NCBI GenBank assembly: GCA_003353825.1 | Contig: PIVW01000031.1 | Location: forward strand, 1 to 22,636 | Reading direction: 5' to 3' | Length of the DNA stretch: 22,636 nt | Origin: Chloroflexota bacterium | GTDB taxonomy: Bacteria > Chloroflexota > Anaerolineae > J102 | Made by a program: the position numbers and the translations under genes | Notes under the pieces: generated by a model | Seen by the model: the letters and a program-made list of their open reading frames with translations, nothing else | Database searches by the model: none | What the model was told of the DNA's origin: nothing | Part shown: piece after piece, positions 8,814 to 15,902 of the stretch | How the letters are laid out: each line of letters begins with the position of its first letter | Numbering within the stretch: position 1 is the first letter of the stretch

Positions 8814-8844
8814 CTCCAGCCTCTGATTTTATAGTGAGCTGGAG
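8814..8844 (-). promoter_or_regulatory. Inverted repeat covering the acyltransferase Shine-Dalgarno
   Basis: CTCCAGC (8814-8820) and GCTGGAG (8838-8844) form a 7-bp inverted repeat with a 17-nt spacer. In the leftward transcript the right-hand arm holds the GGAG ribosome-binding bases, so pairing could hide them. The spacer contains TATAAA on the minus strand, which could itself be a -10 box; in that case the transcript would lack one arm. Either an operator or an RNA switch is possible. Confidence 0.35.
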
Positions 8845-8946
8845 GATTCTACAATGTTGACCGCAATGTGGCGGGGCCTAATCAAAAAACAGAATCTTCA
8901 GACGACGCTCAGATTTGGGCGCACCTTATGAAGTGGAGCCTTACTT

Positions 8947-9822
8947 ATGACTAGAGATCAAACACCAAGAGAATTATTGGTCATCATACTTGATGAGCCT
9001 GACCGTATACAGCCTGTTCTTAAAGGTTTGTATGAGGCGCACGTACCGGGCGCCACGGTATTGGAGAGTTGGGGAGGTTACACGGCCCACTCGTGGTTGG
9101 AAAACATCGGCTTGGGTGGGGTCGCGCGTTTATTTCACCAGGGAGAATCAAAACAAAAAACGATCATGGCAGTCATGGAATCCACACTGGTCGAAGGGGC
9201 GATTGCCGCGACCGAAAAGGCTATTGAGGGCTTCGGCCGGCCTCATAGCGGTATTCTTTTCAGCATCCCTATCTCGCATACCGTTGGCTTGTACAAACGA
9301 AAACAACCCGATATTGTAGCAGAACCGGTGGTCAGCGAGTTGGATGTTCGAATTCGTAAGATGCCGGTGCGAGAAGCATTCGAACACATTGAAAGCGATT
9401 TGGTCATCGTGCAATCGAATGCATCGTTGGCCGAGATCAATCGCGAGATGCTGAAGGCGCCATCTTCGCACGTGGCTGCGGTTGTGAGCCGTGAAAATCA
9501 CCTTATCGGTCTGGTGACATTACGTCAGTTGGCCGACCATATGTTTTTTGGGATCATGCCGGAGCTGTTCTTTAGTGAAATCCATGATCGCGAAAGAGCG
9601 GAGGAATTTGGCCGTATGACGACCGTGCGCAGCGCCAGCGATATCATGATCGATCCGGTCGCAATTCATGCTGATGATCCGATAAGCGAAGCCTTTCGTC
9701 TGATGCATGAACACGAGCTTTCCGGGTTACCGATGGTCAACGATTCAAATAATGTTGTTGGATTTATCAGCTTACTAGAGCTATTGGAACTGGTACAACG
9801 GCAGGAATTTAATTATGAATGA
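8947..9822 (+). CDS. PII-like domain fused to a CBS-domain pair, predicted transport regulator
   Basis: This 291-residue cytoplasmic protein appears to join two nucleotide sensors. Residues 8-118 follow the PII-like order: ELLVIILD strand, helix 20-34, strand ATVLESWG, a long loop (44-70) in the T-loop position, strand KTIMAVMEST, helix 82-94, strand SGILFSIPIS. Residues about 143-200 and 227-285 are two CBS motifs (SHVAAVVSRENHLIGLVTL and LSGLPMVNDSNNVVGFISL). PII-like proteins bind adenine nucleotides or carboxylates and often dock on transporters; CBS pairs bind AMP/ATP or S-adenosylmethionine. The ATG has GGAG 8 nt upstream. The gene overlaps the permease gene by 8 nt, so it very likely regulates that transporter. 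The PII assignment rests on pattern and order, not on a search. Confidence 0.8.
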   Translation: MTRDQTPRELLVIILDEPDRIQPVLKGLYEAHVPGATVLESWGGYTAHSWLENIGLGGVARLFHQGESKQKTIMAVMESTLVEGAIAATEKAIEGFGRPHSGILFSIPISHTVGLYKRKQPDIVAEPVVSELDVRIRKMPVREAFEHIESDLVIVQSNASLAEINREMLKAPSSHVAAVVSRENHLIGLVTLRQLADHMFFGIMPELFFSEIHDRERAEEFGRMTTVRSASDIMIDPVAIHADDPISEAFRLMHEHELSGLPMVNDSNNVVGFISLLELLELVQRQEFNYE

Positions 9823-11083
9823 GTTGATCATTGCGGTGGTGATATTCTTCATTACGTATGCCATCATCGTTACAGAAAAAGTCGACCGTATGGTCATAGC
9901 ACTGCTGGGTGGCATGCTGATGATCACGCTCATTCCTTCATACACACAGCACGAAGCTTTCAATGGGATCGATCTAAATGTGATTTTCCTGCTGGCGGGG
10001 ATGATGATATTGGCCGGTGTTATCAGCGAAACCGGTCTTTTTCAATGGCTATCGGTACGAGCCGTTCAGGTCGGCAAAGGCAATCCTGTCCGTATTTTGC
10101 AAATTCTGGCTGTAGTCACGGCGGTGGGATCGGCATTGCTGGATAATGTAACAGTTGTCGTGCTGATCGCGCCTGTCACCCTGTTTATCGCCTCAAGCCT
10201 GGGCATCAGCGCCATCCCTCTGCTCGTGGGCGAGGTAATCGCCTCCAATATTGGTGGCGCAGCAACCCTTATTGGCGATCCGCCAAACATTCTTATCGGC
10301 AGCGCGGCTGGGATTGACTTCGTTACTTTCTTCGTCAATATGGCCCCCCTGGTTATCGTCTGCATGGTCGTCTATATCATCATCATCCCTTTGTTATTTC
10401 GACGTTCATTGCCCAATGTCAATATGGAGGAGAAGGCTGCCAGCCTTGATGCATCAGGATTAATTACCAATCCGGTGCTACTGCGCCAATCATTAATCGT
10501 GCTCGGGGCGGTACTGGTAGGGTTCCTACTGCACAGCACCTTTCATCTGGAAACAGCCACTATCGCCTTAACCGGCGCCGTTGTTCTTTTAGCGTGGTCG
10601 CGGCGTGATATCCATAAATCGCTCGAGAGCGTAGAATGGCCGACTCTTCTGTTCTTTGTAGGTTTGTTTGTCATGGTCGAAGGATTGGTATGGGTAGGCG
10701 CCATCGAAATGGCGGCCAATTGGTTGCTCGATATCACAGGAGGAGATCAAACCGTTACAACATTGACTATTCTGTGGGTCTCTGCCATTGCCAGCGGTAT
10801 CATCGACAACATCCCCTATACAGCGACGATGATCCCGCTGATCCAGAGCCTTGGTGAGCGCGGCGTAGATACATGGCCTCTGTGGTGGGCGCTTGCCATC
10901 GGCGCCGATTTTGGCGGAAATGCCACCTTGATTGGCGCTTCCGCCAATGTGGTCGTTGCCAGTTTTGCCAGCCGCGCAGGACACCATATTTCCTTCATCA
11001 GATTCGCCGCTTATGGTATTATCGTCACTTTCTTCACGCTTATCTTCGGCACAGTATACGTTTACGCACGTTATCTGATGTAA
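9815..11083 (+). CDS. ArsB/P-protein-like permease, ion transporter superfamily
   Basis: This 422-residue integral membrane protein has roughly 10-12 membrane segments arranged as two related halves. The first half carries SALLDNVTVVVLIAPVTL then SNIGGAATLIGDPPNILIG. The second carries IIDNIPYTATMIPLI then GADFGGNATLIGASANVVVAS. These paired DN..(T/Y)T and GG.AT.IG motifs are typical of the ArsB/NhaD/P-permease (CitM-SLC13-like) group, which moves anions or exchanges Na+/H+. Substrate cannot be assigned, and no arsA or arsR neighbour suggests arsenite. Its start overlaps the end of the PII-CBS gene by 8 nt, indicating coupled translation and a joint function. Confidence 0.87.
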   Translation: MNELIIAVVIFFITYAIIVTEKVDRMVIALLGGMLMITLIPSYTQHEAFNGIDLNVIFLLAGMMILAGVISETGLFQWLSVRAVQVGKGNPVRILQILAVVTAVGSALLDNVTVVVLIAPVTLFIASSLGISAIPLLVGEVIASNIGGAATLIGDPPNILIGSAAGIDFVTFFVNMAPLVIVCMVVYIIIIPLLFRRSLPNVNMEEKAASLDASGLITNPVLLRQSLIVLGAVLVGFLLHSTFHLETATIALTGAVVLLAWSRRDIHKSLESVEWPTLLFFVGLFVMVEGLVWVGAIEMAANWLLDITGGDQTVTTLTILWVSAIASGIIDNIPYTATMIPLIQSLGERGVDTWPLWWALAIGADFGGNATLIGASANVVVASFASRAGHHISFIRFAAYGIIVTFFTLIFGTVYVYARYLM

Positions 11084-11124
11084 TTTCCAATCATCACAGT
11101 GACGGACTAACATCTTGATAGGTA

Positions 11125-11207
11125 CCTAGGACAGAATAACTTGCCGATTTGCTTCCTGAAATGACGGAAGGGTTCCGCAAGTTATTTAATTCTTAGCCCT
11201 AAGGAGA
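11125..11207. repeat. Dispersed intergenic repeat, copy 2, with nested hairpins
   Basis: The part at 11150-11207 aligns with 5275-5333. Here the unit also forms a hairpin: AATAACTTGC (11135-11144) pairs perfectly with GCAAGTTATT (11177-11186), and inside it CTTCC (11152-11156) pairs with GGAAG (11166-11170). Outer ends CCTAGG (11125-11130) and CCTAAGG (11198-11204) continue the imperfect symmetry. No target duplication was recognised. It lies between the permease and a glycosyltransferase gene and may be a small mobile repeat or a structured RNA end. Confidence 0.6.
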
Positions 11208-11248
11208 TCGATCCGTCGTTTCGTGACTCTCAACTCCATGAAGGAACC

Positions 11249-12391
11249 ATGCGCGTTGGTATTGATGTAAGACTTGTCTACCACAGACAAGCGGGTATTA
11301 GCTGGTACACTTTGAGGCTACTGCAAGCACTGTCACAGATCGATCATAGAAACGACTATGTACTTTTACAGCACAGGCGACAGGTGGAACCGCTCATCGC
11401 CGCGCAGAATTTTACGACGGCTTCGTTGCTGACGCCCGCCCACCATCGCTTCGAGCAATGGCCCCTCAGCCTGGAAACTCGCCTGCTCGGACTCGACCTA
11501 CTCCACAGTCCTGATTTCATCCCGCCTCTACACAACCGAATCCCGTCTGTTATCACAGTACACGACCTGGGTTTTCTGATCTACCCCAATTTCGTCACGT
11601 CCGAGTCAGCCCGTTATTATGGCCAGATAGAGTTGGCCGTGCGCCGTGCGAACCGCATAATCGCGGTAAGCAATTCAACCCGATCAGATTTGGTAAAGCT
11701 TTTGGGCGCACCCGAATCAAAAATCAACGTCATTTACGAAGCAGCCGACCCCCTGTTCCAGCCTATTGACACTACCATAGCACGTACTTGCCTGGATACT
11801 AGCCTGGATACTAGCCTGGATACTACTGCCATCAACATCCCGGAGAGGTTTATTCTCTTTGTAGGTACTATTGAGCCACGAAAAAATCTGGGGACCTTGT
11901 TAAGAGCATATCAGCAATTAAGAAATCTCTACACTATTGACATTCCTCTCGTACTGGCTGGAGCACCAGGCTGGCTCTTCCATGACATCAACGACCTGGT
12001 GAAATCACTTGGCCTGACTGAACATGTCATTTTCACCGGAAGTATACCTGACAATGAACATCTACGAGCACTTTATAATCTAGCAACAATGCTCGTCCAT
12101 CCCGCATATTACGAAGGTTTTGGGCTTCCTCCGCTCGAGGCGATGGCATGTGGTACACCAGTTGTTTGCTCGGATGCAGGCAGCCTGCCCGAAGTTGTGG
12201 GCAACGCCGCGCTTATGGCCCCCCCTGATGACATTGAGGCCTGGACGGTGGCGATGCATCGAATGCTTGAGGATCAGGCACTCTGGTCCGATTTACAACA
12301 AAAAGGTCTGAAACGAGCAACAACATTTAGTTGGGAGAAAGCGGCAAGCGAAACACTCGAAACGTACAGGCAAGCTTTAGCGGCTCGATAA
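11249..12391 (+). CDS. Glycosyltransferase family 4
   Basis: This 380-residue GT-B glycosyltransferase resembles mannosyl/glucosyl-transferases of polysaccharide synthesis. The N-terminus is MRVGIDVRLVYHRQAGISWY, with the acceptor-domain segment SVITVHDLGFLIYP (100-113). The donor domain starts at FVGTIEPRKN (204-213) and has E289-GFGLPPL-E297-AMACGTPVV, the EX7E motif, followed by SLPEVVGNAA. An AAGGA lies only 3 nt before the ATG, a short spacing. Residues 182-193 are three in-frame LDTS/LDTT units encoded by a 12-bp tandem repeat in the linker between the domains. It stands alone between a repeat element and holB; substrate unknown. Confidence 0.88.
   Translation: MRVGIDVRLVYHRQAGISWYTLRLLQALSQIDHRNDYVLLQHRRQVEPLIAAQNFTTASLLTPAHHRFEQWPLSLETRLLGLDLLHSPDFIPPLHNRIPSVITVHDLGFLIYPNFVTSESARYYGQIELAVRRANRIIAVSNSTRSDLVKLLGAPESKINVIYEAADPLFQPIDTTIARTCLDTSLDTSLDTTAINIPERFILFVGTIEPRKNLGTLLRAYQQLRNLYTIDIPLVLAGAPGWLFHDINDLVKSLGLTEHVIFTGSIPDNEHLRALYNLATMLVHPAYYEGFGLPPLEAMACGTPVVCSDAGSLPEVVGNAALMAPPDDIEAWTVAMHRMLEDQALWSDLQQKGLKRATTFSWEKAASETLETYRQALAAR
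11791..11826 (+). repeat. Three 12-bp tandem repeats inside the glycosyltransferase
   Basis: CCTGGATACTAG occurs at 11791-11802 and 11803-11814, then CCTGGATACTAC at 11815-11826. Because the unit is 12 nt, copy-number change would add or remove four residues (LDTS) without a frameshift. It lies in the linker between the two GT-B domains. Confidence 0.85.
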
Positions 12392-12399
12392 TCCTGTAC

Positions 12400-12420
12400 T
12401 GCCATGCTACAATGATGGCA
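12400..12420 (+). promoter_or_regulatory. Possible extended -10 promoter for holB
   Basis: TGCTACAAT (12405-12413) matches an extended -10 element (TGnTAtAAT, one mismatch). It is flanked by TGCCAT (12400-12405) and ATGGCA (12415-12420), a 6-bp inverted repeat. No good -35 was seen. It lies about 48 nt before the holB start. Confidence 0.35.
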
Positions 12421-12460
12421 GCGACTTCTTTGTTTATCCTACCAGCGATCTCAACCGAGC

Positions 12461-13462
12461 ATGATACCTGACGGCGCCCGCCTACATGTCTACGGCCATG
12501 ATTGGGCTCAAAATCTATTACGCAGCGCCGTATTGGCAGGGAGTACCAGCCATGCCTATCTTTTCGCGGGGCCAGACCAGATAGGTAAAACAACACTGGC
12601 CCGCGCCCTGGCACAGGCGCTGACCTGTGAAAAACCCATTGCCACGGAGGGTCTCGGTGCCTGCGGGCGGTGTAGAGCCTGCCGACTGGCTGCTGAAGGT
12701 GGGCATCCTGACCACAGACTCATCGAACCACAAGGTGCTCAAATCAAAATAGAGCAGGTGCGCGATCTGATCCGCGAAGCTACACTTTCGCCCATCGAAG
12801 GGCATTACAAGGTCTTTATCATTCGCTCGTTTGATCGCGCGAATCCCAGTGCCGCCAATGCTTTGCTCAAAACTCTTGAAGAACCCACCGATAGCACACG
12901 CATCCTCCTCACCAGCAGCCAATCTTCAAGCTTATTGGCTACCATCACCTCTCGTTGTCAGGTACTGCATCTACGTCCTTTACCAGAAGAGACTGTCTCG
13001 GTCTCGCTGCAAAGTGGTTGGGACATCCCCGAAGAACGTGCCAATCTCCTGGCCGGTCTAAGCGTGGGCCGCTTTGCCTGGGCTTTAGAGATGGCGACCA
13101 GTGAAGCTGCCTGGCAATCTCATATTGAACGTACACAATCCGCGCAGGCGCTGGTAGAACAGGATGCCGTGGAAAGGCTGGCGTATGCACGCAAACTGGA
13201 TAGCGAGAGTGATCCCCTAGTCATTCTGAGGGATTGGTTGTGGTGGTGGCGCGACGTCTTGCTCGTGCAACAGGCCTGTACGGACAGGGTTGTCAATCGA
13301 GACCAGTTAAGCCTGCTCGAAGCGACGGCGGAAGCAACCCAACCTGCCGATGTTCGGCGCTTTCTTGAAGCACTAATGAGTACGGCCACCTATTTGCGTC
13401 GAAACGTAAATTCATTGTTGGCTCTAGAAGCACTGTTGCTTAAAGTGCCTAACACAACATAG
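12461..13462 (+). CDS. holB: DNA polymerase III delta-prime subunit
   Basis: This 333-residue AAA-fold protein is part of the clamp loader that puts the sliding clamp on DNA. The P-loop is GPDQIGKT (37-44). A zinc-binding set is formed by C56, C68, C71 and C74. The region HYKVFIIRSFDRANPSAANALLKTLEEP (split: HYKVFIIRSFDRAN, then PSAANALLKTLEEP) is the usual motif, but the Walker B acidic pair (usually IIDDAERMN) reads IIRSFDRAN here. S164-R165-C166 keeps the arginine finger typical of delta-prime. It is followed 47 nt later by ricT, the same order as holB-yaaT in Bacillus. The altered Walker B suggests that it does not hydrolyse ATP itself, as in E. coli delta-prime. Confidence 0.88.
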   Translation: MIPDGARLHVYGHDWAQNLLRSAVLAGSTSHAYLFAGPDQIGKTTLARALAQALTCEKPIATEGLGACGRCRACRLAAEGGHPDHRLIEPQGAQIKIEQVRDLIREATLSPIEGHYKVFIIRSFDRANPSAANALLKTLEEPTDSTRILLTSSQSSSLLATITSRCQVLHLRPLPEETVSVSLQSGWDIPEERANLLAGLSVGRFAWALEMATSEAAWQSHIERTQSAQALVEQDAVERLAYARKLDSESDPLVILRDWLWWWRDVLLVQQACTDRVVNRDQLSLLEATAEATQPADVRRFLEALMSTATYLRRNVNSLLALEALLLKVPNTT

Positions 13463-13509
13463 AATACGTTCAAACGTTTCCAGATAGTGACACTACCGGA
13501 GAACACACT

Positions 13510-14349
13510 ATGCCACAGGTTGTAGGCATTCAGTTCCAGCCTGTTACCAAAATATACTACTTCGACCCTGCCGCTCACACCGATCTATTGCCGGGTGAAT
13601 GGGTTATTGTCGATACAGCGCGAGGTCGCGAAATGGTGCAGATCGTGCACCCAGCCAAAGAGATCAGCGAAGAAGAGCTTACTGGCGAGTTAAAAAAGGT
13701 AGCACGACGCGCAGATGACAGAGATCATTCACAGAAGCGCTACTGGTCATCTCAAGAAGAGATCGCTTTGCAGATATGCACCCGCAAGGGCCTTGAGCAT
13801 GAACTGGCAATGAAAGTGATTCGTTGTAACTATGGCTACAACGGAAAACGCCTGGTGGTGGAATTCACTGCTAACAAACGTGTAGATTTCCGAGAATTGG
13901 TACGGGATCTGGCTCATCACTTTAGTACGCGCATTGAGATGCGTCAGGTCGGCGTGCGTGATCAGGCCAAAATCATCGGGGGTTATGGCAAGTGTGGCCG
14001 TGACCTTTGCTGTAGCTCGTTCCTGCGTGAATTCCACTCGGTTTCGATAAAAATGGCCAAGAATCAGAGTCTGCCCCTCAACCCCACCGACATCTCTGGT
14101 TCTTGTGGCAGGCTACTCTGCAGTCTGGCTTATGAAAATGATATGTATACGGAGTCAAGGCGCTATTTACCCAAACTAGGGCGGCGTGTCGAGAGCGCAG
14201 AAGGTGTTGGTACCGTCAAGCACTTGAATGTGCTGATGGAGAGGGTCGTTGTAGATTTTGATGGTAGCTCACGCGCTGAGTTGGCTGCCGCCGATCTCAA
14301 CGTCCCAGGTCAGCCAGATCAGAAATTTGGCAGTGACCGTTGGGGTTGA
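13510..14349 (+). CDS. ricT: PSP1-domain protein, RicT/YaaT family
   Basis: This 279-residue protein carries the PSP1 domain. In Bacillus subtilis the homologue YaaT (RicT) forms the Y-complex with RicA and RicF, holds iron-sulfur clusters and stimulates mRNA processing by RNase Y. The cysteine motifs are intact: GKCGRDLCCSSFL with C162, C167, C168, and GSCGRLLCSLAYE with C199, C204. The preceding PSP1 core has NYGYNGKRLVVEFTANKRVDF near 107-127. GGAGA lies 7 nt before the ATG. It is cotranscribed with holB and closed by the terminator at 14440-14476. RicA/RicF partners are not in the window, so the exact role in this organism is inferred. Confidence 0.9.
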   Translation: MPQVVGIQFQPVTKIYYFDPAAHTDLLPGEWVIVDTARGREMVQIVHPAKEISEEELTGELKKVARRADDRDHSQKRYWSSQEEIALQICTRKGLEHELAMKVIRCNYGYNGKRLVVEFTANKRVDFRELVRDLAHHFSTRIEMRQVGVRDQAKIIGGYGKCGRDLCCSSFLREFHSVSIKMAKNQSLPLNPTDISGSCGRLLCSLAYENDMYTESRRYLPKLGRRVESAEGVGTVKHLNVLMERVVVDFDGSSRAELAAADLNVPGQPDQKFGSDRWG

Positions 14350-14351
14350 AT

Positions 14352-14388
14352 AAGCGCTTTGACAAAACGCCGCCGTTAGAAAGCGCTT
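14352..14388 (+). repeat. Stem-loop with two AAGCGCTT palindromes
   Basis: AAGCGCTTT (14352-14360) and AAAGCGCTT (14380-14388) are inverted copies, and each contains the palindrome AAGCGCTT. The loop holds a further AACG/CGTT pair. It starts 2 nt after the ricT stop. It may stabilise the 3' end, or the palindromes may be LacI-type operator-like sites, but no promoter follows. Confidence 0.45.
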
Positions 14389-14439
14389 CTGTAATTGCAA
14401 ACTGATCGCCCGTAAACTAATCTTATTGCTCCAGCCCTC

Positions 14440-14476
14440 AATTCGACCACCGCCAGAAAGCGGTGGTCGAATTTTT
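14440..14476 (+). terminator. Strong intrinsic terminator of holB-ricT
   Basis: Arms AATTCGACCACCGC (14440-14453) and GCGGTGGTCGAATT (14460-14473) pair perfectly over 14 bp with a CAGAAA loop, and TTTTT follows within 14472-14476. It directly abuts the stop codon of the converging small gene. No T tract follows on the minus strand, so it mainly acts rightward. Confidence 0.88.
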
Positions 14477-14672
14477 AGTGCTTCGCCCTATCAATCGCCA
14501 GGCGTAAACGATACTCCTCGGCCATCAAACTCTGTAATCGCTGCTCCAAGGATTGACGCCGCCGCCTGCCGGATCGATCCTGAGGCTGAGTCTCACGCTC
14601 TAGCTCGCGGCGCGTGCGGCGTATCTGCGCGATCACTTCATGTTTGCGGCTGATCAATTGACTGCGTTGCAT
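14475..14672 (-). CDS. Small basic coiled-coil protein, unknown function
   Basis: The 65-residue version starting at the ATG at 14672 is almost wholly charged helix: HEVIAQIRRTRRELERE, then SLEQRLQSLMAEEYRLRLAI, with a strongly basic RSGRRRR stretch between. Heptad-like leucines suggest a short coiled coil, and no membrane segment is seen. A longer frame up to 14786 exists, but its extra N-terminus looks unlike the rest. No good Shine-Dalgarno sequence precedes either start. It converges on ricT. It could be a nucleic-acid-associated or structural small protein, or not a gene at all. Confidence 0.45.
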   Translation of the reverse strand: MQRSQLISRKHEVIAQIRRTRRELERETQPQDRSGRRRRQSLEQRLQSLMAEEYRLRLAIDRAKH

Positions 14673-14848
14673 GAAATAGTCGGGCACCAAGAAAAATGGG
14701 TAAGTGAGAAAAGAACAGGTCAACTGATGTAATTGTAACGAGCGCTGCAGAGAATGACAAGCACAGGCTGTGTTACATATTGACATTTGTATCTCTCACC
14801 GATGAACAACATGAACATTCACAACTTAATCGTTTTATTTTAATATAT

Positions 14849-14911
14849 TCAATTTACCCATTGACAAAATCAATTTTATCTACTATTATATGTATAATTA
14901 TTGAATTTATC
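14849..14911 (+). promoter_or_regulatory. Near-consensus promoter of the DUF2089 operon, with direct repeats
   Basis: TTGACA (14861-14866), a 17-bp spacer and TATTAT (14884-14889) make an almost perfect housekeeping promoter. The region is clearly AT-rich compared with its surroundings. TCAATTTA (from 14849) and TCAATTTT (from 14870) are 21 bp apart, and TGAATTTATC occurs again at about 14902. These repeats bracket the promoter and are candidate operator sites, possibly for the DUF2089 protein itself. GGAGA lies 10 nt before the ATG at 14931. Confidence 0.7.
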
Positions 14912-14930
14912 GTATGGAGATACTTGAATT

Positions 14931-15350
14931 ATGAAATCTGCCCCTTCTATCTGCCCGTTTTGTGAGGGAGATCTGCTTGTCAGGGAGCTCCATTGCCGAC
15001 AATGCGATACATCCTACCAAGGTCATTTCCTGCCGAGCCCCAACACAGAGTTTGACGAAGAAAGATTACCTGTACTCCGGCGGTTTGCTAGGCTCTCACC
15101 AGAACAATTGACACTTATGGAAGCCTTTGTACGTTGTGAGGGGAAACTAAACCGGTTACAAGAAGAGGTAGGCATGTCCTATCCCACACTGCGTGCCCGC
15201 CTAACCGAAATGTTGCAGACAATGGGATTTACTCCCCAGGAAGAGGAACAAACACAGAAGCTAGAGCGTCGCCAGATTCTGGATGATCTGGCGGAGGGCA
15301 AGCTCACAGCCGAACAAGCTACCCGCTTGCTCAAAGGCGCCACAGCATGA
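14931..15350 (+). CDS. DUF2089-domain protein, predicted transcriptional regulator
   Basis: This 139-residue protein has an N-terminal zinc ribbon (C8, C11, C22, C25), a helix-turn-helix-like segment at about 55-100 (LSPEQLTLMEAFVRCEGKL..LQEEVGMSYPTLRARLTEM) and a C-terminal helical motif RRQILDDLAEGKLTAEQATR. This is the DUF2089 layout, thought to be DNA-binding. In other bacteria such genes sit next to DUF4097/YvlB-type genes, as here. It is the first gene after the promoter at 14861-14889. The same C-terminal motif recurs in the next two proteins. The ligand or signal is unknown. Confidence 0.85.
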   Translation: MKSAPSICPFCEGDLLVRELHCRQCDTSYQGHFLPSPNTEFDEERLPVLRRFARLSPEQLTLMEAFVRCEGKLNRLQEEVGMSYPTLRARLTEMLQTMGFTPQEEEQTQKLERRQILDDLAEGKLTAEQATRLLKGATA

Positions 15351-15535
15351 GCGCGGCACTATCTGCCAAGGAATCGCCTAAATCAAGTTATCCTGACCGG
15401 TTCGATCTGTTGATTCGGTATCCCAGTTTCGGCCCGCTCTGGACAGACCGAGTGGTATCGCACCAAGATGAAGGATTTATCTGGATTTATCATACATGTC
15501 CAGCATCTAAAATTGGAGGCCTACCTCATGAATGA
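15347..15535 (+). CDS. Doubtful 62-residue linking ORF
   Basis: This frame starts at an ATGA overlap with the DUF2089 stop and ends 8 nt inside the next gene, a layout that would fit translational coupling. The protein has no recognisable domain, and no Shine-Dalgarno sequence specific to it was seen. It may only be a chance frame filling the 177-nt gap between the two supported genes. Confidence 0.2.
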   Translation: MSAALSAKESPKSSYPDRFDLLIRYPSFGPLWTDRVVSHQDEGFIWIYHTCPASKIGGLPHE

Positions 15536-15896
15536 AGAACGCAGACGCATTTTGGATTTAGTACAGAATAAAACCCTAAACGCCAGCGAAGGTGTGGCAT
15601 TGCTGGGTGCGCTCGAACCAGTTCCTGATAACTTTCTGACACAACCATCACCTACGTCCAACCCTAAGAACGACTGGCGCTGGCTGGTCATCCGTGTTTC
15701 GGATAGGGTCTCTGGACGACGAAAAGTGCATGTGCGCATGCCATACCGCTTGATGGAATTCGGCTTGCGTATGGGGAACATTGCTGGATTTGATGCCACA
15801 GAGCTGCGAGAGACCATCAACCAGGTAGAGAATGGCTCCCTCTTGGAAGTTATCGACGAAGAGGATGGCGAACACGTACAGATATACTTGGAGTAA
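15528..15896 (+). CDS. SHOCT-like-motif protein of the DUF2089/DUF4097 operon
   Basis: The 122-residue product starts at the ATG at 15528, because GGAGG sits 8 nt upstream (15515-15519). Its N-terminus RRRILDLVQNKTLNASEGVALL is the same helical motif seen at the ends of its two neighbours, and resembles the SHOCT-like N-terminus of YvlB-family proteins. The middle (WRWLVIRVSDRVSGRRKVHVRMPYRLMEF, split: WRWLVIRVSDRVSGRRK and VHVRMPYRLMEF) looks like a small beta-rich domain common in this group. It lies 6 nt before the DUF4097-like gene. It has no signal peptide. The function is unknown; a role with its neighbours in envelope-stress or adhesion control is an inference. Confidence 0.75.
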   Translation: MNEERRRILDLVQNKTLNASEGVALLGALEPVPDNFLTQPSPTSNPKNDWRWLVIRVSDRVSGRRKVHVRMPYRLMEFGLRMGNIAGFDATELRETINQVENGSLLEVIDEEDGEHVQIYLE

Positions 15897-15902
15897 CATG
15901 CT

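Noticed and set aside
9815..11083. Arsenite efflux role for the permease
   Set aside because: The ArsB-like fold alone is not specific, no arsenic-resistance partner is nearby, and the overlapping PII-CBS gene points to a metabolically regulated transporter.
14673..14786. N-terminal extension of the small coiled-coil ORF
   Set aside because: It is hydrophobic and cysteine-containing, unlike the charged helix, and has no ribosome-binding site; the shorter form is reported.
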